From NCBI GenBank assembly GCA_011319805.1, contig SJRY01000272.1, positions 124,001-188,000 of the forward strand: 64,000 nt of DNA, given 5' to 3'. This document shows positions 46,218 through 58,477 of the stretch, piece after piece. The position numbers and the translations under genes were made by a program. The notes beneath the pieces are model-generated. The model saw nothing but the letters and a program-made list of their open reading frames with translations. It did no database searches and was not told where the DNA came from. This stretch comes from Macrocybe gigantea (lineage: Eukaryota > Basidiomycota > Agaricomycetes > Agaricales > Callistosporiaceae). Numbering within the stretch: the first letter of the stretch is position 1; every line of letters starts with the position of its first letter.

Positions 46218-47365
46218 CTCGGAATCATTTTGAATGTCACGGACTTTACAGGAGAAACTAGCCAATTTCCATTCATAACAAGAAAACAAGTCCTGAGTGC
46301 TCTGAATGCTTCAGGGCCAGGCGGTTCTGCAAGCGAAAGTGGCAGAATCTAGCGTCTTCGCGTTTTCCTAGTGAGCGTGGCGCGCTGAGCGAGAAGAGGA
46401 TATGGCGAGGTGGGGGAAAGCTTTAGCTTTCCGGCTCCGCCTAGGAAAGCCAGTGGGGAGGCGGGATGCGCTGCGTGAGGGCGGGCGGGCCTCTCGCAGT
46501 GCTACGCTGCTTTCCTGGGAAGGAGCCCAACTGAAGTTTCTGCTGCGAGAAGGGAGCGGTGGGCGGGTGAATGACGAGGACGAGAGGTCTGAGCTAGAGA
46601 GAGTAGCGGACGCAGGCGACAGTCGTGAAGCAAGAGACGACTGTCTCACGCCCTGCGTCCACGCGAAGACCTCATTCTAGTACTTAGTCATGCTTCCTAT
46701 GTAATAGACTATCCATCTCGGTGTGTGAGCACGTGACACGCCCTTCCCTGCCTTATATTACCGTATTGCATTATCGGTAAATTTCTCACACCCGTTTAAC
46801 GAGCGCAATCGATTCTGGACAATCAAATTGCTAGGGGGAGTCCCGAGGGCACTCAAAACATACTCTGGTCTAAGCCACAGGTTATTATGCTGGTACTTAA
46901 CAGATCTCTAACAAGCATCACCCTCTGTCTACGCATGGACGTGCACGGTCCAGTGAAAGGATTCCATCCATTTTTGGACCGCGGTAGTTTTATTATCATC
47001 TACGTTAGATCGTCGGCCTGTCACTCGTCTCTTCCTGCGATCACTGTCAAAGACGTGCGATGAAGCCCATCTGTTTCCTAGGATCCGCCATCATCCAGCG
47101 TGCGTGAACCTGTGCCTCCGAGATGATGAAGACAGTTGCAAACATTGTTGTACCGGGACTAAGTCCTACGGTGGATCTCCTCTTTAGGTGAACCACCGAA
47201 TGACAAGGAATTTGACCGACAACGATCTCGCGGTGGTCCGAACAACTCCCTTATCGAGATCCTGGCTTACGTTGGTCCGAACTTCTGTTGCAATAAGAAC
47301 CTCGCGCATCTGCACCTGAACGTCCTTGTTTTCCCTGTGTTTCTCCCATCCGTGCTCACGAGATC
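46218..47365. other. Intergenic, with a GC-rich hairpin-forming block
   Basis: No gene is recognised. The block 46370-46680 is clearly more GC-rich than its flanks. It contains a strong potential hairpin at 46609-46659 (GACGCAGG...ACAGTCGT / ACGACTGT...CCTGCGTC) and a shorter one at about 46426-46451 (CTTTCC...GGAAAG). The remainder up to copy C is AT-richer and contains GGTCCGAAC twice (near 47236 and 47274). Confidence 0.45.
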
Positions 47366-48732
47366 ATGAACAAGCTTAGTGAGTTTCATCTGAGCGTCGG
47401 TGCGATACAGATCGGCTTGCTGCTAAGCATATTTCTGCACGGTGTGGTGACGATGCAAACCTATAAATATTATCTCAAGTTCCCGAACGACCCGTGGCCT
47501 CTACAATGCCTTGTAAGTGTTTTATTCCTACAATATGCATCGTCCTGCTGATGAATATCAAGGTCATTGTGATCTTGTACGTTCGCTGCCTAACTCATCG
47601 CATTGTTTTACCCACGATATTCTCAGTGCTCTCGAAACTGTCCATTCAGCACTGTCATCACATTTTATCTACTACATGATAGAACGTTTAAATGCCAACG
47701 TTCTGTACCCCCTTACTCTGGTTGCCGCAGTGTTTATCTTTGGGATAATTAATGGTTTAATCCAGGTGCCCCATATGCGTTGACTCTCTGATCTTCTACT
47801 CTGATCTCGTACCCAGTCATATTTTGCCTATCGCGCCTGGAGGTTCAGTCCTGGCTGGCTCAGAGCTATTCCTATTCTCTGCTGGATAATTTGCCTTTTC
47901 CGCCTCATCCTGACTTTCTGGATTGGGAGTAAGGCCACGTCCTTGAAGGTCATAGATGCTGAGAAACGATATGGTGGGCTGGGTGCTACCGGATTGTTAA
48001 CGGGTGCCGCTTTAGACATCATCAACAGTGGCCTTCTGTGTTACTGTCTGTGGAGTCATCGCCGGGATACGCTTCGGTGACTTAATTCTGACAACGGATG
48101 CTTCTTGTTTTGACATTATATCATCGATTGCGCAGCCAAACGAGGAAAGTCCTGGATAGGCTTATCACCACTTCAATTCGTGAGTCACATCTTATGCCTG
48201 TTTGATAATTTCATTCACCACTCAAACATAGAAACCGGCATGCTGACGAGGTATGCGTTGAAAAAAATGGCATCTTTCTCTTGCGTACACATAAACTGAC
48301 CCGCACCAGCCTCATCACTTGCATAACGTCAATATGCGTAAGAGCAGGATCGATTTTCCTTCTCATATTGACTAATAAACAACCTTAGTTCCTTGGAATC
48401 GGCAATAATCTTGTGTGGCAAGGCATGCATTTTGTTATCACGAAGCGTCAGTGTGAGCTATCTAGTATGTTGATGGGCAGCTCATCAGCTTGTTTCAGTG
48501 TACTCTATCTCACTTCTTGTCAGATGGGCGGCGATTTCTGAGTCTACTCTGCCGTATATCCACGAACTGTTGTTCCAGCTTGAATCTGAGAGCACAGCTC
48601 CCAAACGAAGTCTGTGATAGAACTGTACCATCAATGCGAGTCTCCGCCCGGATAGAATTCGCTCCCCGGAGTCGCTCCCTGACGATAGCTTCGCGCTCGG
48701 GCCTCAGTATGCCTTCGTTAAATCAGCCATGA
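47366..48732 (+). CDS. DUF6534-like seven-helix membrane protein, copy C
   Basis: Start MNKLSEFHLSVGAIQIGLLL. The 147-nt first exon ends QCL. A 14-nt exon (47563-47576) encodes VIVI+F. Then LETVHSALSSHFIYYMIERL, YPLTLVAAVFIFGIINGLIQ, SYFAYRAWRFSPGWLRAIPI, LFRLILTFWIGS, DAEKRYGGLGATGLLTGAAL, DIINSGLLCYCLWSHRR, KVLDRLITTSI, a 19-nt exon ETGMLTS, a 28-nt exon LITCITSIC, FLGIGNNLVWQGMHFVITKR, VYSISLL, and a Ser/Arg-rich tail ending SLSMPSLNQP. Frames agree throughout. It is closest to copy D (FPNDP loop, MQTYKYY and DAEKR all shared). Seven predicted membrane helices; function unknown. Confidence 0.8.
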
Positions 48733-49680
48733 TAGTTGGAAATCAAACATGGGCTTTATACGGATGGCTCTCAGGTTGTGAGGTGTAGTGCATGCATTGA
48801 GTTTTGATTCTTTATCATTAGAAGCACATACTGCATAATCCCGGATGTATATATTTCGCGTCTTATGTCTTCGATCTATTTGCGTTCCTCCAGCGACTTC
48901 GACTTTGATTAATTTGATTGCCTGAGCTACTCGGGGACGATCAAAAATTGCTGCAGTTGACGTGTACGGCCGCTTCGCGACTTTCTCGCGCCGACGTCGT
49001 TTGCCATTCACTGCTTAGCAACCGCAATGGCCACATGAACCAGGGTTGGTATGTCACACTATCAGTCATTGCTTCTCTGGTCCCATGAATCGGCCATTGT
49101 GCAGACGTGCAGGCCATCAATTAGTTCTTGAAAGATCTCTGACAGTCATCTGGTTCGGCTTGCGTGTCCTACTACGCTCCCGGCCGTGCACCGAAGGTTG
49201 TTGAGATCTCTTCCTCCGAATAAGGGTTTCTTTCTTTAGACACCATATCTTTCAACCACAGCACGACCGTGCTAGAATACCAGAATCGGCACGATGGTGA
49301 GCCATGATGCGCCTTCGTCGTAAAACTGGGTTGTCGGGCGATATATGATCTCTGGGTGTTCGTTCTGCGTTTCCAGACGGAAGCGGTGATGGTGCGTGTT
49401 GGCTTTACGTTCTCTCAGAACAGATATTGTATAACATTCTTTGCTTAGCATCTCTCCACTTCGAAACCGATTCTCCCATTTATCATGTCCCCTTGGGCAA
49501 ACTTGGACTGGACTGAACATTGTAATGATAAAGATCCACCCTCACCGCGAACCAAGAGCCTGTCAGCAAATTCTTGGCCTGCCGGCATCCGAATGTCTCG
49601 ACTAGATAAAAATGGCCGCGTTTTGTAGGATGTCATTCCCATGTCCCAATCGCTCCCGCTACAAGATCTCTCGGAAGCTG
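48733..49680. other. Intergenic between copies C and D
   Basis: About 950 bp without a supported gene. Opposite-strand frames at 48718-49011 and 49272-49810 have no recognisable motifs. Confidence 0.45.
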
Positions 49681-51020
49681 ATGAAGAACCGCAAGGATTT
49701 TCATCTAGGTATCGGAGCATTGCAGGTCGGCTTATTGCTGAGTGTGTTTCTGCATGGGATCGTGACGATGCAAACATACAAGTATTATTGCAAGTTTCCA
49801 AATGACCCACGGCTTATTCGTTGCTTTGTACGTGCGCGATATCCAAGTGCCTGTTTTTTCTGAAGAAATTCCAGGTCGTGATGATCTGGTGAATGAACTG
49901 TCCTAGGTGTTCTCCGTGCCTTTCCGACCGCAGTTCTCAGGATCCTTGAGTGCGCGCACTCGGCTTTATCGTCCCATTTTCTTCACTATATGGCAAAGAT
50001 CTTGACTCCCGATGTGCCATATCCGCTTTCACTGGTTGCCTCTGTTTTTGTGTTCGCGACGATCAATTTCTTGATACAGGTAACTGCGGTACGCATCTGA
50101 CGGTCCAATTTCTTGACTTGCGATATAGGCCTATTTCGCGTATCGCGCCTGGAGCCTGACATCCGCCCGGCTGCGCATTCTTCCGATACTGTGCTGGACG
50201 ATCTGCATTTTTCGCTTCGTTGTTACGAGCTGGATCGGCGGCGGCACAATTTCATTGCGGGTGTCGGATGCAGAGAAACGGTTCGGCGGGTGGGGTGCGG
50301 CGGGCATGTTGACGGGTGCTGGCCTGGACTTGGTCAATAGCGCTTTGCTCTGTTATAGTTTATGGACTTACCGTAAGACGGGATTTCAGTAAGTCAGAAA
50401 AGCATTGCTCATCGTTTTGTTGCTAAAGAAATTGGTTCATAGCCAGACAAGACAGATCATCAATAAAATAATTTCCGTCACTATCCGTAGGCCGTTATTC
50501 TCCTGTTGTGGTCTTTGCAATATGGTAATTTTCTGAATGCAGAGACAGGCGGATTGACTAGGTATGCATGTCGTGAGTTCCGGTGGGAATGCTGACCGAG
50601 CGATACTAGCATCATGGGATGTATCATGTCAATTTGTGTGAGAACGGCAATTACATGTTTCGTGGAAAAACTATTCACAGTATCACCACCGCTCTCTAGT
50701 TCCTTGGGATGGGCAATAATCAAGTATGGCTTGGTATTCATTTCGTGGTCACCAAGCGTCAGTTTAATCCGTTTGTCCTCTTATTCGCGTAACTCAGAAA
50801 CTGTGTTTTTTTAGTATATTCCATTTCGCTACTGATGGGGTGCGGCTGCATCCTTTTTGACCCGTCATTATATCTGACGCTTTTTTCTAGGTTTAATCTA
50901 AGGACTCATTTTTCGGATGAAGTCCATGATGCATCTCTGCCGTCTGTACGAGTCTCTAGATTGGAGTTTGCGACACCTGCAATAAATTCAAGGGCATCCA
51001 GTCGTTTGACGGTTAGATAG
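49681..51020 (+). CDS. DUF6534-like seven-helix membrane protein, copy D
   Basis: Start MKNRKDFHLGIGALQVGLLL (ATG at 49681; upstream in-frame codons lack similarity to copy C). A 14-nt exon at 49875-49888 (VVMI+W), then ILECAHSALSSHFLHYMAKI, YPLSLVASVFVFATINFLIQ, AYFAYRAWSLTSARLRILPI, DAEKRFGGWGAAGMLTGAGL, DLVNSALLCYSLWTYRKTGF, TRQIINKIISVTI, a 19-nt exon ETGGLTS, a 28-nt exon IMGCIMSIC, FLGMGNNQVWLGIHFVVTKR, VYSISLLM, and a tail ending SRASSRLTVR. It is the nearest relative of copy C in both residues and exon layout. Clean frame. Confidence 0.82.
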
Positions 51021-51282
51021 CAAGTAGATGTACTGTATTCTTGATAAATTTTATTTATTGTTCGCAGATTTCTCGGAACCAAACAAGTGCGCTGTGATCG
51101 TTCTGAATTGGGCACATGGCTGAGACCATTTTCACGTGCAACATGCCAAACTGCCCATCCCCCTTCATTCTCTCGCCGAACAGGTTATTCTTCCTTCATA
51201 CCAATCTCCTCCCAATTTCAGCGGACGCCGGCGACCGAGCAGGTCAAAAGGAACAGATATCGTCTTCCATTGGTCCTCGAGG

Positions 51283-54200
51283 ATGACGATCTTCTCCAAA
51301 CCGTTGAATCTGCGGTCACCATTAGGGCCCCTTTCGTTCAAACGAAGGCCCATCGTAGTGCTCCTAGTCGTCATATTGCTTTTGCGTTCGCGGCTGGCCT
51401 CGCTTCCGAAGGATATTGTTGAACGGCTTTCGAATGTCTCTAGAGGCCGACGGTTATCTCCTGAGGAGCTAGCCGACGTGCTACAACAGGTGTACAAAAA
51501 GGAGAAGGATGGGAGCAAAACGCTGCTCGTTACGTACCGAGATCGTCTTTCCAAGGTCCGTGGTCCTTTATTACCAGTTGATGTCATATCTTTCCCTGTT
51601 CAATCATCTTCTGCGCATTATATGCGCCGTTTGATCGGTCCGGGGTAAACCAACCATAAAGTGCCCTCTAATTTGTCGCTTACTCTGACCCGATGCAATG
51701 CGTTCGACGCTCCTAGGAGCCATTCAGACCGCTTCAACTTGTTGATTATTGGTGCCAAGCAAACAAGGTTGCTAATGGCTCCTCAAAGGTTCCGGTCCAT
51801 ACCACGCCACAATCTAAATTCGCATCCGATGTCAAGTATTTCCCTCTCCTCTCTGGCAACACGAAATCCAAGCCAAACATCGACACTGCGTTTTTGCGCC
51901 AACTCCGTGCCATCCTCTTTCGCATAGCATTTCCGTCCTTTCGCACCAAGGAGACTTTCATCGTCGCCCTTCATTCGTTCTTCTTGGTCATGAGGACCGT
52001 CCTCAGCGTTGCAGTTGCCAAACTTGATGGGCGGATTGCCAGAGATCTTGTAAGTATACAAAATGGATGTTCAGCCATAAGATCTCTCCGTTGACTTTTT
52101 TTCTAAAAAAAAATTAGGTTAGCGCGAATGGCAAAGGATTTATCAAGGGTCTTTGTTTATGGTTCCTCTTGGCTATTCCAAGCACCTACACGAACTCAAT
52201 GGTGAGAGCTTTTTTTCTTCACCTTCCACTTTGCGTCCTATCTCTTAACATGGACGTGCTAGATCCGGCATCTTCAATCGAAACTTTCGCTTAATCTCCG
52301 TACACGCCTGACACGATATATTCACGACTTGTATTTATCTTCTGCACCAGATCTGCGCTATTATAGATCAGGACTTGAGGGTATCGACCAATACATCACC
52401 GCTGATGTCGATTCGTGGTCGGAAGCTTTGGCCGGACTATAGTGCGTTTCTTGGTCATTTTCTGAAAGAATGCATAGAAATAACATATGTGCCCTGACAG
52501 TGGAAATATCCTTAAACCATCATTGGATCTAGTGCTCTTTACTAGCCAGTTATCCCGCTCATTAGGCGTCCGTGGCACGATATTGTTGTTCGCGAATTAT
52601 TACGCTACAGTGGCCATTTTACGGGCAGTCACTCCTGCATTTGGACGGCTTGCCGCTGTAGAAGCCAAGTTTGAAGGGGAATACCGAACTGGGATGGGGC
52701 GAATTGGTCGGGAGGCCGAGGAAATTGCGTGAGTATATCCCGTCGTTCTTCATCTACCTGGCTTCTCACCACACCTCTCAGTTTCTACAATGGTGGCGTC
52801 CGCGAGCGCGGAATTCTAACTAATACTTATTTGAAACTAATCAAGCATGTCAACTCCATATACAAGGTATGTTTTTATTCTTTCTCGAAGTGATCACTTA
52901 ATGGTTCAACTTTTTCTAGATTCGCATCGCTTATGAATGGACAGAAGACTATGTCATCAAGTACCTGTGGTCCGCTGCCGGTTATTGCTTGATCGCTGTT
53001 CCGATTCTTTACACTCGAACGCTCCGATCTATAGGCATTCAGGCTGGTAACAAAACCCGATCCACGCAGGAAGTGGTCGATGACGCGGTGGCCGGTCGCA
53101 CAGAAAGTTAGTTTTTGATTGAAATCTGAATAACACTTGGCTAAGATTCATTGTAGCATACATCTCCAATCGCAGATTACTTCTTTCATTAGCTGACGCT
53201 GGAGGAAGGCTGATGTATGCCTACAAGGATCTTTTGGAACTGGCAGGCCTGACGACAAGACTATATACCCTGCTGTCGACGTTGCATAACCTTCCTTCCC
53301 TACCAGAGCACCTGTCGTCTCCAGAATGTGCCATAGAGGTTTCACACGTGAATGTCGTCGTACCTATGGCTGGAGCACCGGGCGAACGCGCCGCACTGAC
53401 TTCCGCACAACCGCTTGTCAAGGACCTGTCATTTGTGCTAAAGGACGGCGACCACTTAATGATCACAGGAAGCAACGGAGTGGGCAAGACGGCCGTTGCG
53501 CGTGTTCTGGCAGGCCTATGGGCTCCTCAGGGTGACGATGCGGATGTCATCCGCCCATCGAACGGGACTGACGGCCGCAGAGCCATCCTCGTCATACCAC
53601 AGCGAGCGTATATGGTGACGGGTAGTCTGATCGATCAAATGATCTACCCGCACTCATACCAGGATTTTTTGGAGTCGGGAAAGACGCTGGACGACATGAA
53701 GAAGATCCTCGAGATGGTGTATCTGGCATATCTGCCGGACAGAGAGGGCGGGTGGACGACGAGAAAGGAGTGGAGGGATGTGTTGAGCGGTGGTGAGAAG
53801 CAACGGGTAAGAGTCAACGCCGTCCTTCTGGAATGGTTTCTGATACAGAGTTTTGTTCACATTCTGGCAGATGGGAATGGCTAGAGTGTTTTACCATCGA
53901 CCTCGGTATGGTATTCTTGATGAATGCACCAGTGCTGTTTCTAGCGATGTGGAGGGACGCATGTATAAGCATGCTAAGTCGCTTGGGATCACGCTCATTA
54001 CCATCTCCCTCCGGTGACTAATTTTTGTCCGCTCTGCCATGCATCTCTCTCTAACATTTCGCCTTCCTGCACGTAAAGCCCTTCCCTCATGAAGTACCAC
54101 ACACACCTCCTCACGCTGAAAGGCGACGGCACGTCGGGCTGGACGCTCTCGCAGGTCGGAACGGCAGAAGAGCGGATGGGTATTGACAGGGAGATCGCGT

Positions 54201-54295
54201 CGCTGGAGGCGAAGCTTGCCGATGTTGACGCTTGGGAGAAGCGCCTGGAAGAGCTCAACAGGCTGTTGGCTATTCAGGAGCCCCCAGATCCGTAG
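51283..54295 (+). CDS. Peroxisomal half-ABC transporter, ABCD (Pxa1/Pxa2, ALDP) type
   Basis: Start [17 protein letters not shown], then a basic segment and [14 protein letters not shown]. The membrane domain includes [54 protein letters not shown] and [20 protein letters not shown], followed by FYNGG (the ABCD EEIAFY hallmark). The ATPase domain has Walker [35 protein letters not shown], signature [13 protein letters not shown], and Walker [13 protein letters not shown]. The H-loop position reads [14 protein letters not shown], whereas the family has THRPSLWKYH, so the switch His is Leu. The C-terminal coiled coil is [20 protein letters not shown]; stop 54293-54295. ABCD proteins dimerise and import fatty acyl-CoA into peroxisomes for beta-oxidation. 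It sits inside the DUF6534-like array without an evident link. Confidence 0.9.
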
Positions 54296-55029
54296 ATGTA
54301 TAGTTCGAACTCGCCCTATATAATTTCAATCTAATCATCATATTCTAATGTGCTAATGATATATAATACGCCGGTCGCAGGGCTCCTGCTTGACTTGAGT
54401 TACTAGTGCAGATCTCCTTATGACGCTCTTTGGGTCATAGACATCAACGGAAGCTGGTAGTGATATGCACAGCATCGGCATGTATCTGTACACATCAGCT
54501 TCAGTTTGATGATCTTGGACTGAGTCATGCATGAGAATTGTCCTGTGTGGAAAACATCGTCAAGAATGGAATAAAATTTCAATAGATCTAGAAAGGCGCC
54601 CATCCGTTACTCACCTCTAAGCGACTTATAAAGCTTCAGGGTCCTCACTTTGAACATGATTGTTGTTGGACGCTGGTGTCGAGTCAAACTTTTGCTCTTA
54701 CTATCATTCCCTATTTGAAAACACTCGATTGGCTGTGCACACTGGCAAGAACTTGAACGCATAGCTTCGCGCCATGACACCAGCTCGCCGATGATGTATC
54801 ACATACTCGTCAAAAAACAGTCAGTTTTCCATGTCAGGCGCAGCAGCTGTTCTATTCTGATCTTCACTGTAGAACCGAGCGCAGACAAAAAAGGTTCTGT
54901 AATTGGTCGTGAGGCTTTCCTTTTTCTTTTTGTTCCTTTTTTTTTGTCATCATTGATCCTCCTCTCAGTACGTTGGGATTGATCTCACTCGGGAATAAAA
55001 AGCCATGTGTTAGTGTTGTTGGCTAAGCC
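54296..55029. promoter_or_regulatory. Upstream region of copy E
   Basis: No gene is supported. A block starting ATGATGTATCACATACTCGT at 54791 (239 bp before the copy E ATG) resembles one starting ATGATGTATCAAGCACTGGT at 59101 (228 bp before the copy G ATG). An A-rich AATAAAAAG lies at about 54995, some 35 bp before the ATG. Confidence 0.5.
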
Positions 55030-56344
55030 ATGTCTCAATCCCCTTCTCTCATCCTGGCCTTCTTTGAGACTGGGTTCCTTACCAGCATCCTGCTTTTCGG
55101 AATCCTGACTGCGCAAGTCTACACCTACTTTTCAAGATCGCCCGCAGATTCTTGGACATTGAAATGCCTGGTCGGCCCAAGTCTCTTTGCCTCTGAATAT
55201 CTCCTCAACGCTGACCAGATGATCTTCGCTCTCTCTAGGTCGGAGCGGTGTGGTCAGTCACGTCGACCTGCTGTCTTATCAGAATGCGCTGACTTATGTC
55301 TCGATGTTAGGAGTATCGAACTGATAAACTCCATTCTATCTACTGCTTCATTTTACGCCGTTACCGTGAGACACGATGGATTCGAAGAAACCCTAAAATC
55401 TACTTTGCTCTCCGTAATCTTGCTTCTCTACGGCGTCACTCCGGCGATTTTCCAAGTAAATGGAAGCCTTGTACAAGATTTGCCACCGAGCTGACACCCT
55501 ATCGAGATTTTCGTCACGTATCGCACACGTCAACTGGTTCAGGGGATGGTGGTTTCTATCATCTGCTGGACATTGTCATTCATTGGCTTTGTTATGATCA
55601 TGTCATGCGCAATATGGTCTTTCATGCATCCATTAACAAGTTCCGCCCCTTCTATCATTGTCTCGATTGTTTCCGCAATATCATCGATGGCCAACCTCAC
55701 AATCGTCACCGCATTCTGTCTCCAGCTACGAAAGCACAGAGCCAAGGATATTCTACAGTGCGTCTACATTTTCAGCGATTTTATTTGGATGTTATTTATT
55801 GGTTTGATAATAGAAATACCCGGAAATCAATTGATAAACTGATCTTTTGGGCGTTAGGTCAGTATATCCTCCCCATATGTTACTTCGCTGAACTTCGGTT
55901 ATGATCCAATACAGAGACGGGCCTGGCAACGAGGTATGATGCTGCTTGCTATTCTTCCTGCACTTATTCCTTCCGTCACCGATCAGTGTTGTATCATTGT
56001 GCATATGCCTTCTGGTATGGAGAATACATTTTATCATATGCCACGATAGACTTTGATGAACACGCAGCTCGTTATGAGAGTAGTAAACCAGAATCAAGAA
56101 TGGCTAATTGTCTTCCACCCGCTACCCAAGGGTGAGTCATTTCCGGACGTTGCACATTGACTTAGCAACTATGACGCTTCACCTCTTAGTTTATGCCATA
56201 TCTTTGTTGTCGAGGTGGGAGATCACAATGACTAGTCTTTCAGGCATGAGACTAAACGGCAGACTCTGTAGCCTTAATAACAGAACAAAATTCCGTTCGT
56301 CACGGCCTTCGCATGCACTTTTCGTAGAGACGAAGGCGTCGTAA
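55030..56344 (+). CDS. DUF6534-like seven-helix membrane protein, copy E
   Basis: Ten exons splice to 825 nt (274 aa), in frame. Start MSQSPSLILAFFETGFLTSI; exon 1 55030-55170 (141 nt); 14-nt exon 55239-55252 (VGAV+W); exon 3 55311-55455 (SIELINSILSTASFY...VTPAIFQ); exon 4 55507-55757 (IFVTYRTRQLVQGMVVSIIC); 44-nt exon 55814-55857 (NTRKSIDKLIFWAL); 19-nt exon ETGLATR; 28-nt exon VVSLCICLL; 64-nt exon ending FHPLPK; 25-nt exon VYAISLLS; tail ending ALFVETKAS. Seven hydrophobic segments. It pairs best with copy G (shared MSQ start, FGILTAQVY, NTRKxIDKLIFWAL, ETGLATR). Confidence 0.82.
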
Positions 56345-57085
56345 ATTCATATCTCGACGCTTGGCTGTCGAAGTCATTTGGAAGGAGGATATATGTGTAA
56401 TTATCTCTTTGATTATTGTGATAATCTCAAATTGTAATTATTGCCTACGACTGATACAGCTATAGGATCATTATTTTTGAGTGATCCCTGCCTTTGAATC
56501 TGCGTCTTCAGGCGATGCAGTATCCCCGTTCGTCTTCCCTCGGCCGAGAGATCTTCTCATCACCGTTCCGAAAGGCCCTCGGCTTGATTTCAGACAACTT
56601 TCCATAACCCTACTAATCACTATCTTCTCTATGGCATGATCAATCAAGGCGTCAGGGGCTCTCCGCCGAAGGTTCTAGCGTCGAAGATGGCGAAACCATC
56701 GCACATTTCTGGTCTGGTGATCTAAATTGCCTTAAACGTCATCTGTTCTTATTCGTTGACTACAGTTACGAGGTCATGAATGCTAGTAACCACAGGTCAA
56801 AGGCCCCGAAATTGTTCGTCAAGAAGATGCTGACAGTGTTCATGCGCGGCCCGGAAGGACTATTCCCGAGGTATGTTCGAACTGGACATAGACGAATCAT
56901 GAACTGATTTTCAGAGAGCTTGATGCCCTTGGGCTTTGATCTGAATTCCTAAGGCTGTCCTCTCGAATGTCTTGCCGCGCTAGAAGTGGATTCGCCATCG
57001 ACAAGTGGTCCGCTGTCCTATATAAGACCGTACCCGGCTGCCTCGGATGTCACATTGGACTCCATCCACGGACGTACTTGCATTC
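56345..57085. promoter_or_regulatory. Upstream region of copy F
   Basis: No gene is supported. A consensus TATA box lies near its right end (57019-57026), 60 bp before the chosen ATG. Confidence 0.45.
57019..57026 (+). promoter_or_regulatory. TATA box of copy F
   Basis: TATATAAG followed by ACC, 60 bp upstream of the ATG at 57086. Copy H has ATATAAGACC at the comparable place, so the element is shared by the pair. Confidence 0.55.
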
Positions 57086-58477
57086 ATGTCAGCTTCTGAA
57101 CACCCACCTCTACGCGCACATATCTCAGGCGCTAAAAGCCTTGCATTCTTCGACATCGGTGTCTTGACAAGCGTGTTCCTTTATGGTATTGTTACCGCTC
57201 AGATCTGGTACTACTTTCATAGACAGCCGACCGATTCCTGGAGAATGAAAGCCTTTGTGAGCAGCGTCGTTTTTTTGTTCGCATCGTAGTCTGACATCCT
57301 TCAAAATCTGAGGTTGTTTTGATATGGTTTGTGTTCCTTTTGCTACCAATCGAGTTGGTTCACGTTCTCGGACAGGATGATTGAGCTCATAAACACTATC
57401 CTATCCTCGATGGCGCTCGCTCAAATACCAAGCCATGTCTGGGACCCGCGTAAATATCATTTCGGCCAATTCCGTCAGCACATCACATTGCCATTCGGAA
57501 CTCTATTGGCCATGATGATTCACGGACTCGTACCAGCAGGAGTGCAGGCAAGTGCTATGCTCATACAGCTTGACTTCTCGAGTTGGTTGTCCAGAGACTT
57601 ATTGGAACGTCAGATATATTTTGGCCACCTCGTCCACCAACTGAGTGGGAACTGGGTGATCAGCGGCATATCCTGGATTCTGTCGTTCGGGTGTCTTGGT
57701 ATCGAATTCGGGACTTCCGTCTGGCTCAGCAAAACGTTGCAATTCCGATCGAATGGTGTGAAGGGGGCCATCATCACGTCTACCATCGTATCTGCCATAG
57801 TTGATGTCATCATTGCGGGTTCATTCTGTTATGAATTATGGAAACATAGGAAGGGCAAATCATTTCGGTGAGTAGTGAAATTCAATTCCAAGGGACAGCA
57901 AGCACACTACTTCGTTTAGGAGGACCCAAAGAGTGATAAACCACTTTATTTTATGGGCTATCCGTGAGTACCATAAACTGATTCTACTGGGACCAGAGTC
58001 GACGTCTAAGTCAAAATATTCGACCGCCATGCCGTCATGTAGGAACAGGATTAGTGAACAGGTTCGTCTCACAGGCCAAGATTCGCGTGTTTGGCACCAC
58101 TGTCCTAATTTTTCTTCAGTATGTTGTCCATTACATTAACAATCTTGGTGCGTTGGCACTTCCGTAGTACAGATATAAATCCTCAGCCCTTCTAGGTCAT
58201 GTTCGGGAAGAGTACGATGATTCCCGTGTGGATCGCTCTGTATTTCATCCAGCCTAAATGTGAGTAATCCTTCCATAAGTATCAGCTGGTGTACATTATG
58301 GCCGATTCTGTAGCGTTTTCAATATCTATGATGGCGAGGTGAGTATACCAACCATTCTGCCCATAGTGACCTTCATGAATTCTGACATGTATCGCCAGCT
58401 TGAATTCTAGGGCGAGCTTCAAAATACCGGAATCTGCAGAAATTGTCGTTCAAAAAATGTCCGACCTCACATCATGA
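57086..58477 (+). CDS. DUF6534-like seven-helix membrane protein, copy F
   Basis: Ten exons splice to 870 nt (289 aa), in frame: 57086-57256, 57313-57326 (14 nt, VVLI+W), 57376-57547 (MIELINTILSSMALAQ...LVPAGVQ), 57614-57867 (IYFGHLVHQLSGNWVISGIS...DVIIAGSFCYELWKHRKG), 57920-57963 (RTQRVINHFILWAI), a 19-nt exon TGLVN, 58120-58147 (28 nt, MLSITLTIL), a 64-nt exon (VMFGKSTMIPVWIALYFIQP), a 25-nt exon (AFSISMMA), and a tail ending VQKMSDLTS. An in-frame upstream ATG at 57047 is possible, but 57086 is favoured because the TATA box is only 28 bp before 57047. Intron 57548-57613 is GC-AG. It pairs with copy H (LVPAGVQ, 254-nt exon 4, FCYELWK). Confidence 0.83.
57548..57613 (+). other. GC-AG intron in copy F
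   Basis: The exon ends GGAGTGCAG, the intron begins GCAAGTGC and ends AACGTCAG, and the next exon starts ATATATTTTGG. Copy H has a normal GT donor at the same position (61719), so the donor changed from GT to GC in copy F or its ancestor. Confidence 0.75.

Noticed and set aside
46368..46680. Frames of 92-93 codons on both strands in the GC-rich block
   Set aside because: Low-complexity Arg/Ser/Gly-rich translations typical of GC-rich non-coding DNA; the block is better described by its hairpins.
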